A DNA stretch of 64,000 nt, from positions 124,001 through 188,000 of the forward strand of contig NZ_VFTZ01000006.1 of NCBI RefSeq assembly GCF_006440775.1, given 5' to 3'. The DNA is from Mesorhizobium sp. B2-7-2. GTDB lineage: Bacteria > Pseudomonadota > Alphaproteobacteria > Rhizobiales > Rhizobiaceae. Both the position numbers and the translations under genes were made by a program. The number at the start of each line of letters is the position of its first letter. Position 1 is the stretch's first letter. Positions 39,886 to 47,291 of this stretch are shown piece after piece. The notes under the pieces are model-generated. The model worked only from the letters and a program-made list of their open reading frames with translations. It did no database searches and was not told the origin of the DNA.

Positions 39886-40160
39886 GCCGCGCCCTTTGTG
39901 CGCGGCGCAACTCCGACAATCTGAAGGCCAACCGCGTCCCTTACCGCAGCATCGACTTCTTCCAGCGTGGCTGGACCGCCGAACGGATCGCCTAGAAACC
40001 CAGCAAGGTCAGCGAATTCAAGGTTGCGCGGCGTACCGATCAGACGGCCGTCCATGACCGTCAAGGCAGCCCTGTCGCCAGCCTTGAGCGACAGCACGTC
40101 GCGAACATGCTTTGGAATCGTCATCTGCCCCTTGGAAGTCAGCTTTGCATCTGCGCCCAT
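39882..40160 (-). CDS. Orphan AbrB/MazE/VapB-like antitoxin-type protein between ruvA and ruvB
   Basis: A 92-residue protein with an N-terminal swapped-hairpin DNA-binding domain ([31 protein letters not shown]) and a C-terminal tail with [13 protein letters not shown] that resembles the toxin-binding segment of VapB-type antitoxins. It starts 20 bases after the ruvA stop, with AGGAAT upstream, and its stop overlaps ruvB. No toxin follows it. Its DNA-binding segment aligns well with that of the vapB gene 1.1 kb upstream (TSKGQVTIPRDLRETFGI), but the rest differs, so a simple recent duplication is unlikely. Confidence 0.88.
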   Translation of the reverse strand: MGADAKLTSKGQMTIPKHVRDVLSLKAGDRAALTVMDGRLIGTPRNLEFADLAGFLGDPFGGPATLEEVDAAVRDAVGLQIVGVAPRTKGAA

Positions 40161-40180
40161 ATTCCTATTTGGGGCAAATG

Positions 40181-40801
40181 TCACCGCGCCAATTCCTTCA
40201 GGCCGAAGCGGATCAGCTTGGACGCGTCCGCGCCCTCGCCGGCCGATTTCAGTGCAGCCGCGACCGCGTTCGCGGCGATGTCGCGCGAATAACCGAGATT
40301 GACGAGCGCCGAGACCGCATCGGTGATCGGCGCGGCCGCGACGCCTTCGCCAAGCTCCTGCTTGAGGCCGATCGTGCCTGTGGCCGCGCCCGCATAGGCA
40401 GGCGCCTTGGTGCGCAATTCGGTGACGATGCGCTCCGCCACCTTCTTGCCGACGCCGGGCGCGCGGGAGACCATGGCGATGTCGCGCAGCGCGATCGCGT
40501 TGGCGAGGTCGGCCGGCGCCAGCGTCGACAGGATGGCCAGCGCCACCTTGGCGCCGACGCCCTGCACATTGTTCATCAAGAGGCGAAACCACTCGCGCTC
40601 CAGCCCGGTCTGAAAGCCATAGAGCCGGATCATGTCCTCGCGCACATAGGTCTCGATGAACAGCACCACCGCCTCGCCGGGCGAGGGCAGCGCGGCCAGC
40701 GTGCGCACCGAGCAATGGGCGACGTAGCCGACGCCATGCACGTCGATGACGCAGCTATCCTCGTCGATCTCGTCCAGCGTGCCTTTCAGCTTGCCGATCA
40801 T
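40181..40801 (-). CDS. ruvA: Holliday junction DNA-binding protein RuvA
   Basis: A 206-residue protein with the OB-fold N-terminal domain ([26 protein letters not shown]), two helix-hairpin-helix motifs ([36 protein letters not shown]) and the C-terminal three-helix domain that contacts RuvB ([23 protein letters not shown]). The tetramer holds the four-way junction open. It follows vapC by 12 bases, with AAGAGAGC as ribosome binding site. Confidence 0.98.
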   Translation of the reverse strand: MIGKLKGTLDEIDEDSCVIDVHGVGYVAHCSVRTLAALPSPGEAVVLFIETYVREDMIRLYGFQTGLEREWFRLLMNNVQGVGAKVALAILSTLAPADLANAIALRDIAMVSRAPGVGKKVAERIVTELRTKAPAYAGAATGTIGLKQELGEGVAAAPITDAVSALVNLGYSRDIAANAVAAALKSAGEGADASKLIRFGLKELAR

Positions 40802-40813
40802 GGATAAGCTCTC

Positions 40814-41227
40814 TTACGGGTGGGTGTCGGGCGCGATAAGCGTGACATCGGGAAAGTATTTTCTGAAACCTGTCGGATCGCGCGTAAGAATGGGATAGCC
40901 TCTGATGACGGCATGAGCACCGATCAAAAAATCGGGCATGACCCTCTCGCGCGGCCCTCCTTGCCGACGATAGAGCAAAAATGCCCGCGACGCCGCGAAG
41001 GCAGCTTCGAATGGCAACCCCTCACGTCGGTATTCATCTTCGGACAACACATCATCGACTTCTTCGATTGTCTCGTAGCGTATCGAGAACTCTGCATAGA
41101 TGATCTGATTGATGACGAGGCTGCCGCGCTTGCGGGCAGCCTCTATTTTCGGCCGCGACCATTTCAGCCAGACAGGATCGCGGACCGCGACATCGATAAG
41201 CACATTGGTATCGACGAGCGTCGCCAA
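40814..41227 (-). CDS. vapC: Type II toxin VapC, PIN-domain ribonuclease
   Basis: A 137-residue PIN protein with the four acidic residues in order: Asp6 (LVDTNVL), Glu46 (IYAEFS), Asp99 (MPDFLIGA) and Asp117 (ILTRDP), which bind Mg2+ in the active site. VapC toxins cleave tRNA or rRNA when the antitoxin is lost. The start is a TTG at 41227, two bases after the vapB stop; no ATG is close. The gene lies between ruvC and ruvA on the same strand. Confidence 0.93.
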   Translation of the reverse strand: MATLVDTNVLIDVAVRDPVWLKWSRPKIEAARKRGSLVINQIIYAEFSIRYETIEEVDDVLSEDEYRREGLPFEAAFAASRAFLLYRRQGGPRERVMPDFLIGAHAVIRGYPILTRDPTGFRKYFPDVTLIAPDTHP

Positions 41228-41229
41228 GA

Positions 41230-41481
41230 TCAGCGATCCCTCGTCAGCGCCATGACGTCATCGGCATTCATCGTCTGATCGCCACTCCCCTCCAGCCGAT
41301 CAAGCGCTGCGAGAAAACTGGCAAGCCGTTCACGATCTGCCAGCCGTCCCTTGTCGTGCCGGGGCGTGATCGTGATCTTTCCGCCCTCAATGCCGAAAAT
41401 GACTTCGCTGTTGGCGACAATGCCGAATGTCTCGCGCAGATCGCGAGGAATGGTCACTTGGCCCTTGCTGGTCACTCGCAT
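41230..41481 (-). CDS. vapB: Type II antitoxin VapB, AbrB-fold DNA-binding
   Basis: An 83-residue protein with an AbrB/SpoVT domain (VTSKGQVTIPRDLRETFGIVANSEVIF) and an acidic C-terminal toxin-binding tail (MNADDVMALTRDR). The start at 41481 has AAAGGA eight bases upstream; a longer frame to 41529 would run across its operator. It neutralises VapC and should repress its own promoter in the gap after ruvC. Confidence 0.93.
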   Translation of the reverse strand: MRVTSKGQVTIPRDLRETFGIVANSEVIFGIEGGKITITPRHDKGRLADRERLASFLAALDRLEGSGDQTMNADDVMALTRDR

Positions 41482-41485
41482 TGAA

Positions 41486-41516
41486 ATATCCTTTCTTACA
41501 AGTAAGGAATATTCCA
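41486..41516. promoter_or_regulatory. Probable VapB operator
   Basis: An inverted repeat atatcctttcttac / gtaaggaatat with a two-base centre (cttac 41495-41499, gtaag 41502-41506) sits five bases before the vapB start and overlaps its ribosome binding site. This is the kind of palindrome AbrB-type antitoxins bind for autoregulation, and suggests that vapBC can be expressed independently of ruvC. Confidence 0.6.
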
Positions 41517-41542
41517 ACAGACGGAACAAGTCAAGAACAACA

Positions 41543-42055
41543 CTACCCGGCCAGCGCGGCCATCCGGTAGGCGACGCTCTGGCGGTGATGCGCGTGGCAG
41601 ATGGCGATGGCCAGAGCGTCGGCGGCGTCGTCGGTGTCGAAGACAGCCTTCGGCATCAGCACCTTCACCATCATGTGGATCTGCTTCTTCTCGCCGTGGC
41701 CGACGCCGATCACCGCCTTCTTGACGGCATTGGGCGCATATTCGGCGACCACCAGCCCGGCGCGCGCCGGCACCAGCATGGCGATGCCGCGCGCCTGGCC
41801 GAGCTTCAACGTCGCCGTCGCATCCTTGTTGACGAAAGTCTGCTCGACCGCAGCCTCATGCGGCATGGCCTGGTGCAGCACCTCGGCCAAGCCGTCATGC
41901 AGCTGGCAGAGTCTTGTCGCCAGCGACTCCTTCTCGTCGGATCGCACCGTGCCGGATGCGATGAAGCGCAGCGAATTGCCCACGCTGTCGATAATACCCC
42001 AGCCGGTGCGCCTCAGGCCCGGATCGATGCCGATGATGCGAATCGCTTCCCCCAT
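41543..42055 (-). CDS. ruvC: Holliday junction endonuclease RuvC
   Basis: A 170-residue RNase H-fold nuclease with the catalytic acids Asp11 ([14 protein letters not shown]), Glu71 ([10 protein letters not shown]) and the C-terminal Asp pair in [18 protein letters not shown]. It resolves junctions that RuvAB has migrated. It is the first gene of the ruv group on this strand; yebC, which often precedes ruvC, is instead at 62805. Confidence 0.98.
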   Translation of the reverse strand: MGEAIRIIGIDPGLRRTGWGIIDSVGNSLRFIASGTVRSDEKESLATRLCQLHDGLAEVLHQAMPHEAAVEQTFVNKDATATLKLGQARGIAMLVPARAGLVVAEYAPNAVKKAVIGVGHGEKKQIHMMVKVLMPKAVFDTDDAADALAIAICHAHHRQSVAYRMAALAG

Positions 42056-42152
42056 GCGCCAAGTCTAGCCGTGGCGGCAAGCGATGCCAGCAAAATGTGA
42101 ACAAACCGGAAACAATTGCGATCTCAGCGATTCGCCGAAACGGTGAGACGCT

Positions 42153-43217
42153 CTAATTCGTCACGCGGCGGATGGTTTTCGACAGCCGCGTGAGAAATGC
42201 CGGCCTGGACGATGCGACCAGTTTCCACGCCAGGACTGCATTGCCCATGCGCCGCGGCAGGATGCCGATGCAAAGGAACCAGGCCGCCAGAGCAGCCCGC
42301 CGCCGCCAAGATGCGTTCATTTCCAGACTGGCGGCCGCGCCCGCTCTTGCCAGTCCCAGCCGCGAGTCGGTTGCAACCGGATGCTGGGGTTCGTCGACGC
42401 AGAGCGAAGCCAGCCGCTCTTCCAGATGCACCGGGTCGCGAAGGCCGGCATCCGGCGGCACGGTCAAGCCGATCTCGGCCGCCCGGCCGGACAAGGCTTC
42501 GAGACGCCGGAAATCATGCTGCACGCGCCAACGCGCCCGCTCGGCAAGCTTTTCGGCAAAGATCGAATGATTGGAGCCGTGGATGCGGTAGGCGCCAAGG
42601 CAGGTGTCGATGGATTTCACCTCTCCGTGCAGCGGCGCGAGCGTTGCGAGATAGCCGTCGGCGCCTTGCCGGAAATCGCTTTCAGGCATCGGCATTATCG
42701 TTTCCAGCGCTTCGCGGTCGAACGCCAGCCCGCTTGTCACCGTCGTGCGGTACCGCCCCTTGCGCAGCAATTCCGGCACGACGTCGCCTGAATCGAACGG
42801 CTGTTCCGGCGGTGGAAAGACATCCTTGATATGCTGGTCCTCATCAACGAGATGCAATCTGAATTGCGCTTGGGCGACATCCGCGTCCCACTCGTCCAAC
42901 ACCTCTGAGACGGCGTTCGGATAGAGATAGTCGTCGGCGTCGAGGAAAAGAACGATCTCCCCGGTGCTCGCCTCGAACCCGGTATTGAACGCAGCCGCAT
43001 GCCCGCCATTCCTACGCCTCAGGCACGAGCGGATTTTGTCGCCATAGGACTCGATGACGGCCACCGACGCATCCGTCGATGCGTCATCGACGACGACGAC
43101 CTCGACATTTCGGTGGTCCTGCTCCAACGCGCTGTCGATGGCGCGTCCTAGAAACTGTTCGTAGTTGTAGTTGGGGATGATGATCGATACCGGGATGCGG
43201 TCCAATGGCGAATGCAC
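42153..43217 (-). CDS. Glycosyltransferase family 2
   Basis: A 354-residue GT-A enzyme: SIIIPNYNYEQFLGRAIDSAL at the start, VVVDDASTD for nucleotide binding, and the metal-binding DxD in VLFLDADDYLY (about 95). It should transfer a sugar from a nucleotide donor to a polysaccharide or lipid acceptor at the inner face of the inner membrane. The C-terminal 100 residues are helical and Arg-rich (WRRRAALAAWFLCIG), perhaps membrane-associated. Alone, with no other polysaccharide genes nearby, so the product is unknown. Confidence 0.88.
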   Translation of the reverse strand: MHSPLDRIPVSIIIPNYNYEQFLGRAIDSALEQDHRNVEVVVVDDASTDASVAVIESYGDKIRSCLRRRNGGHAAAFNTGFEASTGEIVLFLDADDYLYPNAVSEVLDEWDADVAQAQFRLHLVDEDQHIKDVFPPPEQPFDSGDVVPELLRKGRYRTTVTSGLAFDREALETIMPMPESDFRQGADGYLATLAPLHGEVKSIDTCLGAYRIHGSNHSIFAEKLAERARWRVQHDFRRLEALSGRAAEIGLTVPPDAGLRDPVHLEERLASLCVDEPQHPVATDSRLGLARAGAAASLEMNASWRRRAALAAWFLCIGILPRRMGNAVLAWKLVASSRPAFLTRLSKTIRRVTN

Positions 43218-43537
43218 GGGATCAAGCCTCGCAATCTGCTTTGGTCACAGTGACGGTGGTTTTCTTGCAGAACCGGCTCGGGTCGACCCGGCTGCGGCGA
43301 ACGGCTCCAACTAGGGGGCCATCGCTTCAAGGCAAGGGGTGATTTTCTCGAAGGCCGGCACTGCCTTTAACGCGAGACGGCTACCGCAATATCGAAGAGC
43401 GGTCGTGGTCGCAGGCGTTCGACCTGCGGCCAGGTCGCGGCTCGCCAAATCGCGGCTCGCAAAAATCACGGCTCGAACAAGGGATGCCGGTTCCGGCTCC
43501 CGCGCGACTCTGCCGCGGCGTTGTTGCAAACGCGGTT
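43218..43537. other. Intergenic region with a short tandem repeat
   Basis: A 320-base gap between rcdA and the glycosyltransferase. At 43435-43480 three direct copies of about 15 bases occur in a row (tcgcggctcgccaaa, tcgcggctcgcaaaaa, tcacggctcgaacaa). Nothing else is recognisable; frames through it are Arg/Ala-rich and without protein-like features. Confidence 0.55.
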
Positions 43538-44068
43538 TCAGCCGCGCGCGAACGCCGTGTTCAAAAGACTGATCTGGTCGGACACCGGATTGGCGCGCCG
43601 GCTGGGCGCGTGCGTCTCGCTGATGACGCCGCCATAGATTTCCTCGTCCATGCGCCGCACCAGCGACTGCAGGCGCAGCGAGCGCGTCACGAGGTCCAGA
43701 AAATCCCCGGGCAGCTCGTTCCAGCCAAGCGCCTCGTCATGCGCGGACGCGGTGTCGAGACGCACCTTGGATTTCTCCGAAGCCACCTGGTCGCGCGTCA
43801 TCTCGCCGGAATTCGCCGCCCGCTGCAGCAAGAGCCAGGAGGCAACCTGCATGAGCCTTGTGGTCAGCCGCATCGATTCGGCCGCATAGAGCGTCGCCGC
43901 CGTGCGCGACAATTTCTTGGCTTCGAGCCTGCCCTTGCCATCGAGATATTCGGCGGCCTGTTCGACCAGCCCCATGCCTTCCTGGTAAAGCGGCTTGAAG
44001 GATTGGGAGAAAACCCGGCGCTCCGCCAATTTGATGGTTTTCGCGCTGCCCTTCGAAGGCTCGTTCAT
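43538..44068 (-). CDS. rcdA: DUF1465-family protein, probable ClpXP protease adaptor RcdA
   Basis: A 176-residue, almost entirely helical protein of the DUF1465 type: FSQSFKPLYQEGMGLVEQAAEYLDG, LYAAESMRLTTRLMQVASWLLLQRA and LDLVTRSLRLQSLVRRMDEEI fit the three long helices of RcdA. In Caulobacter RcdA hands CtrA to ClpXP at the pole with CpdR and PopA, and its Sinorhizobium relative affects the cell cycle. The disordered C-terminal tail (SETHAPSRRANPVSDQISLL) is also typical. The start at 44068 was preferred because the first 12 residues of the longer frame are basic and unlike the family. A CtrA-type box lies 113 bases upstream. Confidence 0.8.
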   Translation of the reverse strand: MNEPSKGSAKTIKLAERRVFSQSFKPLYQEGMGLVEQAAEYLDGKGRLEAKKLSRTAATLYAAESMRLTTRLMQVASWLLLQRAANSGEMTRDQVASEKSKVRLDTASAHDEALGWNELPGDFLDLVTRSLRLQSLVRRMDEEIYGGVISETHAPSRRANPVSDQISLLNTAFARG

Positions 44069-44180
44069 CGATACGCCCCTGCACTGCCGCAGCCGATTCG
44101 GCATCCTTGCCGACGCGGCCGCACCCTAAATGACTGAGGCTTGAAAATGCGCTTCGATGCCAATGAAGGCAAGCGCATGT

Positions 44181-44196
44181 TTAACAAACGGTTAAC
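44181..44196 (+). promoter_or_regulatory. CtrA-type box upstream of rcdA
   Basis: TTAA-CAAACGG-TTAAC matches the CtrA consensus exactly. It lies 113 bases before the rcdA start codon, on the opposite strand to the gene (gene-strand reading GTTAA-N7-TTAA). Confidence 0.55.
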
Positions 44197-44252
44197 GCCG
44201 GGCCGGTTCCGGCCATCCGCAAGCGGACGGCATCAGCCAGCCGGCAGCGGAT

Positions 44253-44355
44253 AAAAAAAGAGCCGCGGATAAGGCGGCTCTCAGGAGTTTAACAGGGAGG
44301 CGTCAAACAAAGTGGCTCCAACCACTCGGTAAGAATCCAGCAAAACTGGATGCGC
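44253..44355 (-). ncRNA. Candidate trans-acting small RNA with anti-Shine-Dalgarno motif
   Basis: Read on the minus strand the segment folds into hairpin 1 ATCCAG-TTTTG-CTGGAT (44335-44351), hairpin 2 AGTGG-TTGGAG-CCACT, an unpaired stretch containing CGCCTCCCTG and ACTCCTG, and an intrinsic terminator AGAGCCGC/GCGGCTCT followed by seven T (44253-44281). No protein gene on this strand lies upstream that could own the terminator. Exposed CCUCCC is the usual targeting motif of rhizobial trans-acting sRNAs. A CtrA-type box lies 20-35 bases before the first hairpin. The 5' end is estimated. Confidence 0.65.
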
Positions 44356-44375
44356 TTAGTAAACGCCCGTAAAGC

Positions 44376-44391
44376 TTAATGAACCCTTAAC
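44376..44391 (+). promoter_or_regulatory. CtrA-type box upstream of the sRNA candidate
   Basis: TTAA-TGAACCC-TTAAC matches the CtrA consensus exactly. It is placed where a regulator could act at the promoter of the minus-strand sRNA; the DUF2269 gene start is 232 bases away on the other side. Confidence 0.5.
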
Positions 44392-44622
44392 GCGGCGGCG
44401 ATTTTTTAAGCGAACGCGCTTTACTGTGCCGGAACAGGACAGCGGATTCGCCGCCCGGGATCGTCCGAGCACCGGATTTCGGGCGCCGATCGTGGCGGCC
44501 GTAACATGTTTGCTGCTGCCGCGGCATCGTTCCGAAACACGCGCCACGCAAAAGGCCGCTCCACAAAGGCGGCGCGCAGATCCGCGCCGCTTGAAATCAG
44601 GCAGGATATCCGGAGCAAAATC

Positions 44623-45174
44623 ATGGATTGGTATTCGATTGTCAAATTCCTTCACGTCGTCTCGGCCGTTTTGTGGGTCGGCGGCGGCTTCGTGCTGTTC
44701 CTGCTCGGCGTGCTGGCCGAGCGCGCCGGCAAAATCGAGGACAAGCTGCTGGCTATCCGCGCCAGCGGACAGCTCGGCGGCCGGTTCTTCGCGCCGATGT
44801 CGATGCTGACGCTGGTCTTTGGCCTCGTCATGTGCGGCTTGTGGGTCGGCTTTGCCGACCTGTGGATCGTCATCGGCCTCGTCGGCTATGCCACGACCTT
44901 CTCGATCGGCATGCTGATCTTCAAGCCGACCGGCGAGCGCATGGGCACCATGATTGCCGAGCAGGGCGTGACGCCGGCCGCCCTCGCCATCGGCCAGCGC
45001 ATGATGAACTGGGCGCGCCTCGATTATGCGGTGATGCTGGTGATCATCGCCGACATGGTGCTGAAGCCCACTTTGCACGACGTCGGCATTCTTGCCGGCA
45101 TGGCGATGGTGGTTGCGCTGGGCGCCGCGCTCGCCTTCGGCGGCAGCCGCCAGATGGTGCCGAGCGCCGCTTGA
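44623..45174 (+). CDS. DUF2269/CopD-like integral membrane protein
   Basis: A 183-residue protein with five or so hydrophobic helices. The opening MDWYSIVKFLHVVSAVLWVGGGFVL, with the HxxxAxxWxGG pattern, and the later NWARLDYAVMLVIIADMVLKP are typical of small DUF2269/CopD-like membrane proteins, some of which bind heme or copper through the first-helix His. The start at 44623 has GGAGC upstream; the frame extends further upstream but that part is Arg/Ala-rich and unlikely to be translated. Function unknown. Confidence 0.8.
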   Translation: MDWYSIVKFLHVVSAVLWVGGGFVLFLLGVLAERAGKIEDKLLAIRASGQLGGRFFAPMSMLTLVFGLVMCGLWVGFADLWIVIGLVGYATTFSIGMLIFKPTGERMGTMIAEQGVTPAALAIGQRMMNWARLDYAVMLVIIADMVLKPTLHDVGILAGMAMVVALGAALAFGGSRQMVPSAA

Positions 45175-45205
45175 CATTAAGGCGCTCGCCCGAAGGCGCG
45201 TTGAG

Positions 45206-45382
45206 ATTCAGGTCAGGCCGAGTCGGAGTCGAAGACGGGCGCGAAGCGACCAAACTGGGTGGTTTCCGAGAACCGGCCTACGCCGGCCGTAGCCTTCATA
45301 GACGGACACATCTATGAGGGCTTCATCCGGCGAAGGCCGGAAGCGCAGGAAATCGCCATTTGCAGGCCGGCTTCACCTGAAT
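45206..45382. repeat. Miniature inverted-repeat element, full-length form
   Basis: attcaggt (45206-45213) and acctgaat (45375-45382) form the ends, extended by partly complementary caggccga and ccggcttc. The 177-base element has no coding capacity. The short copy at 35886-35933 shares both ends and their neighbouring bases but lacks the middle. Confidence 0.65.
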
Positions 45383-45393
45383 ATCGACGCGCC

Positions 45394-46164
45394 TCACATC
45401 AAACCGGCTATGCCGTCCCACAGCAGCTTGACGGCGACCACCGCGACGGTGGCGTAGGTGAACGGATAGAAGATCTCCGGCCGCATGCGGCGCACCAGCC
45501 ACGCGCCGGCGATGGTGGACAGCGGCGCCAGTGGCATCAGCACCGCCGAAGCGGTGAGATTGGTGGTGTCGAACTGGCCGAGCGCGAAATAGGGGACGAG
45601 CTTCAACGCATTGGTGGCGGCAAAGAAGACTGCCGCCGTGCCCGACAGCACTTTCGGATCGAGCCGGATAGGCAGCGCATAGACCTGGAAGGGCGGGCCG
45701 CCGACATGGGCGACGAAGCTGGTGAAGCCGGCGACAGTGCCCCAGAAAGCGGCGGCAATGCGGTTCGGTTCCGCCACATGATCGGCGCCGTGACGGAACT
45801 GCAGGTAGATCCAGCGCAGCACGAACACCAGCGCGACGGCGCCGACGATCAGCCGCACCATCTCCTCAGTGACCAAAGCCGCGGTCAGCCAGCCGAGCCC
45901 GATGCCGATGACGGCGCCGGGCATCATGTCGACCAGCATCCTGCGGTCGTAGACGCCCCACCAGGTCCACACTGAAACCACGTCCATCAGACACAGGATC
46001 GGCAGCAGGATGGCGGCCGCTTGAACCGGCGGGATGGTCAGAGCCATCAACGGCACGCCGACGAAACCGACGGCGCCGCCGAAACCGCCTTTCGACAAGC
46101 CGACAAGGATCACCGCCGGAATGGCGGCAGCATAGAACCACGGGTCGCTGAGCAGGCCTGACAT
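45394..46164 (-). CDS. TauE/SafE-family membrane permease (sulfite/sulfonate exporter type)
   Basis: A 256-residue protein with about seven to eight transmembrane helices. VGLSKGGFGGAVGFVGVPLMAL near the N-terminus and FTSFVAHVGGPPFQVYALP in the second half are the two family motifs, located at homologous positions of the duplicated fold. Relatives export sulfite or sulfoacetate, or move other small organic anions. No sulfur-metabolism genes are near. The start was set at ATG 46164; a TTG at 46170 is also open, and neither has a good ribosome binding site. Confidence 0.9.
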   Translation of the reverse strand: MSGLLSDPWFYAAAIPAVILVGLSKGGFGGAVGFVGVPLMALTIPPVQAAAILLPILCLMDVVSVWTWWGVYDRRMLVDMMPGAVIGIGLGWLTAALVTEEMVRLIVGAVALVFVLRWIYLQFRHGADHVAEPNRIAAAFWGTVAGFTSFVAHVGGPPFQVYALPIRLDPKVLSGTAAVFFAATNALKLVPYFALGQFDTTNLTASAVLMPLAPLSTIAGAWLVRRMRPEIFYPFTYATVAVVAVKLLWDGIAGLM

Positions 46165-46309
46165 CGGCAAAGGAGGGTTGGAGAAGGCGGGAATTCAGCC
46201 ATAGCGCAGAACGGCGCCGCCGGGATAGTCATTAGTGCCGGCATCGGTTACCGCCGACCCCCTATATCGACGGCCGGCCGCATGGCCCGCGAAGCGGACG
46301 TGCTGCGAT

Positions 46310-47032
46310 CTACCGAGCCGAGATTTTTGAACCAATCATATTTCCTAGGAAACCGTAGAACCAGTCAGCCTGAGCACGATCAGCCTCATACATAATGCGA
46401 TCCTGTTCCTCGCGTGACTGAACACCCGGTTTGCCATAGAAGCCATCCAGCGCCGCCTGCATGCGCCGGAATCCCTCGATTGTCACTTCGGGATGAGCTT
46501 GGAATGCGAAGGTACTTTCTCCATAGCTGAAGGCTTGGTTGGGGTAGAGATCGCTTGACGCGAGATGTGTTGCGCCGGCTGGCATATCGAATGTGTGGAA
46601 ATGAGCCTGCGCGACATGCAGTGGGTTCGGGAGAGTGGCGCGGCCCGCTTCCGTGGGCCGCAACTCGTAGTATCCGAACTCTTGAACGCCGGAAGAAGGC
46701 GGTCCCACTCGGGCGCCAAGGGTATGGGCAATCTGTTGAGCGCCTAGGCAGAGGCCAAGCAATGGCACATCCTGCTTGATGCAGGCTTCAATCCAGTGTG
46801 CCTCCTCTTTGAGAAAAGGATATCTGATTGTCTCGTAAGCCTCGAACCTGCCACCGAAGATGATGCTGGCTGCAACATCACTTTCTGGCGCTCCTAATGC
46901 GTCTCCGTCAAACGGGTATCGATAATCGAGTTCAAATCCATGTCGAGTTCCAAAAATGGAAACCCGATCATCGCGCGGACCACGGTCGTGACAGACCAAG
47001 ATCAATCGACGCTTCTCCGGTCCTGTGGCCAT
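46310..47032 (-). CDS. Class I glutamine amidotransferase (GMP synthase-like)
   Basis: A 240-residue protein with the nucleophile Cys95 in PLLGLCLGAQQ, the catalytic His in FAFQAHPEVT and the following Glu, i.e. a complete triad. Stand-alone relatives hydrolyse gamma-glutamyl amides (for example gamma-glutamyl-putrescine-type or unknown substrates) or pass ammonia to a partner. No synthetase partner is nearby. The start at 47032 leaves a normal N-terminus (ATGPEKRRLILVCHD); ATG 47065 would add 11 residues. Its GC content looks lower than that of its neighbours, perhaps a sign of transfer. Confidence 0.85.
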   Translation of the reverse strand: MATGPEKRRLILVCHDRGPRDDRVSIFGTRHGFELDYRYPFDGDALGAPESDVAASIIFGGRFEAYETIRYPFLKEEAHWIEACIKQDVPLLGLCLGAQQIAHTLGARVGPPSSGVQEFGYYELRPTEAGRATLPNPLHVAQAHFHTFDMPAGATHLASSDLYPNQAFSYGESTFAFQAHPEVTIEGFRRMQAALDGFYGKPGVQSREEQDRIMYEADRAQADWFYGFLGNMIGSKISAR

Positions 47033-47291
47033 CCCGATATCCTGTGTGCTGGCACCAAGGCACATGTCTACGCGTCAGCAGGAGCGCAAATCAATTGCTG
47101 ATCCGCCAACCGGGGCATTGATTGAAAGCTAAAGCTCCGGGGAGTTTGACTCGATCGCCCCCAGGCGCGACGATGCTCGTTTGGGTCGGTCCTCGTCCGC
47201 CGCATAGCCGACTGTTCAAGCCGCTCCCTTTGCTCTATGCCGCAATGCAACCATCTTCGCCCGGCATAGGCGAAACCGGGATCGAAGGCCA

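Larger units (their letters stand above)
44069..44622. other. Regulatory intergenic region between rcdA and the DUF2269 gene
   Basis: This 554-base divergent region contains two exact TTAA-N7-TTAAC boxes (44181-44196 and 44376-44391) and a small-RNA candidate on the minus strand (44253-44355). Long frames on both strands across it are compositional and lack protein-like features. Confidence 0.7.

Noticed and set aside
43435-43480. CRISPR array
   Set aside because: The repeated units are 15 bases long and directly adjacent with no spacers, and no cas gene is in the window.
44356-45177. A 273-codon minus-strand open frame at the DUF2269 locus
   Set aside because: His/Ala/Asp-rich shadow of the plus-strand membrane protein; it would also overlap the sRNA promoter region.
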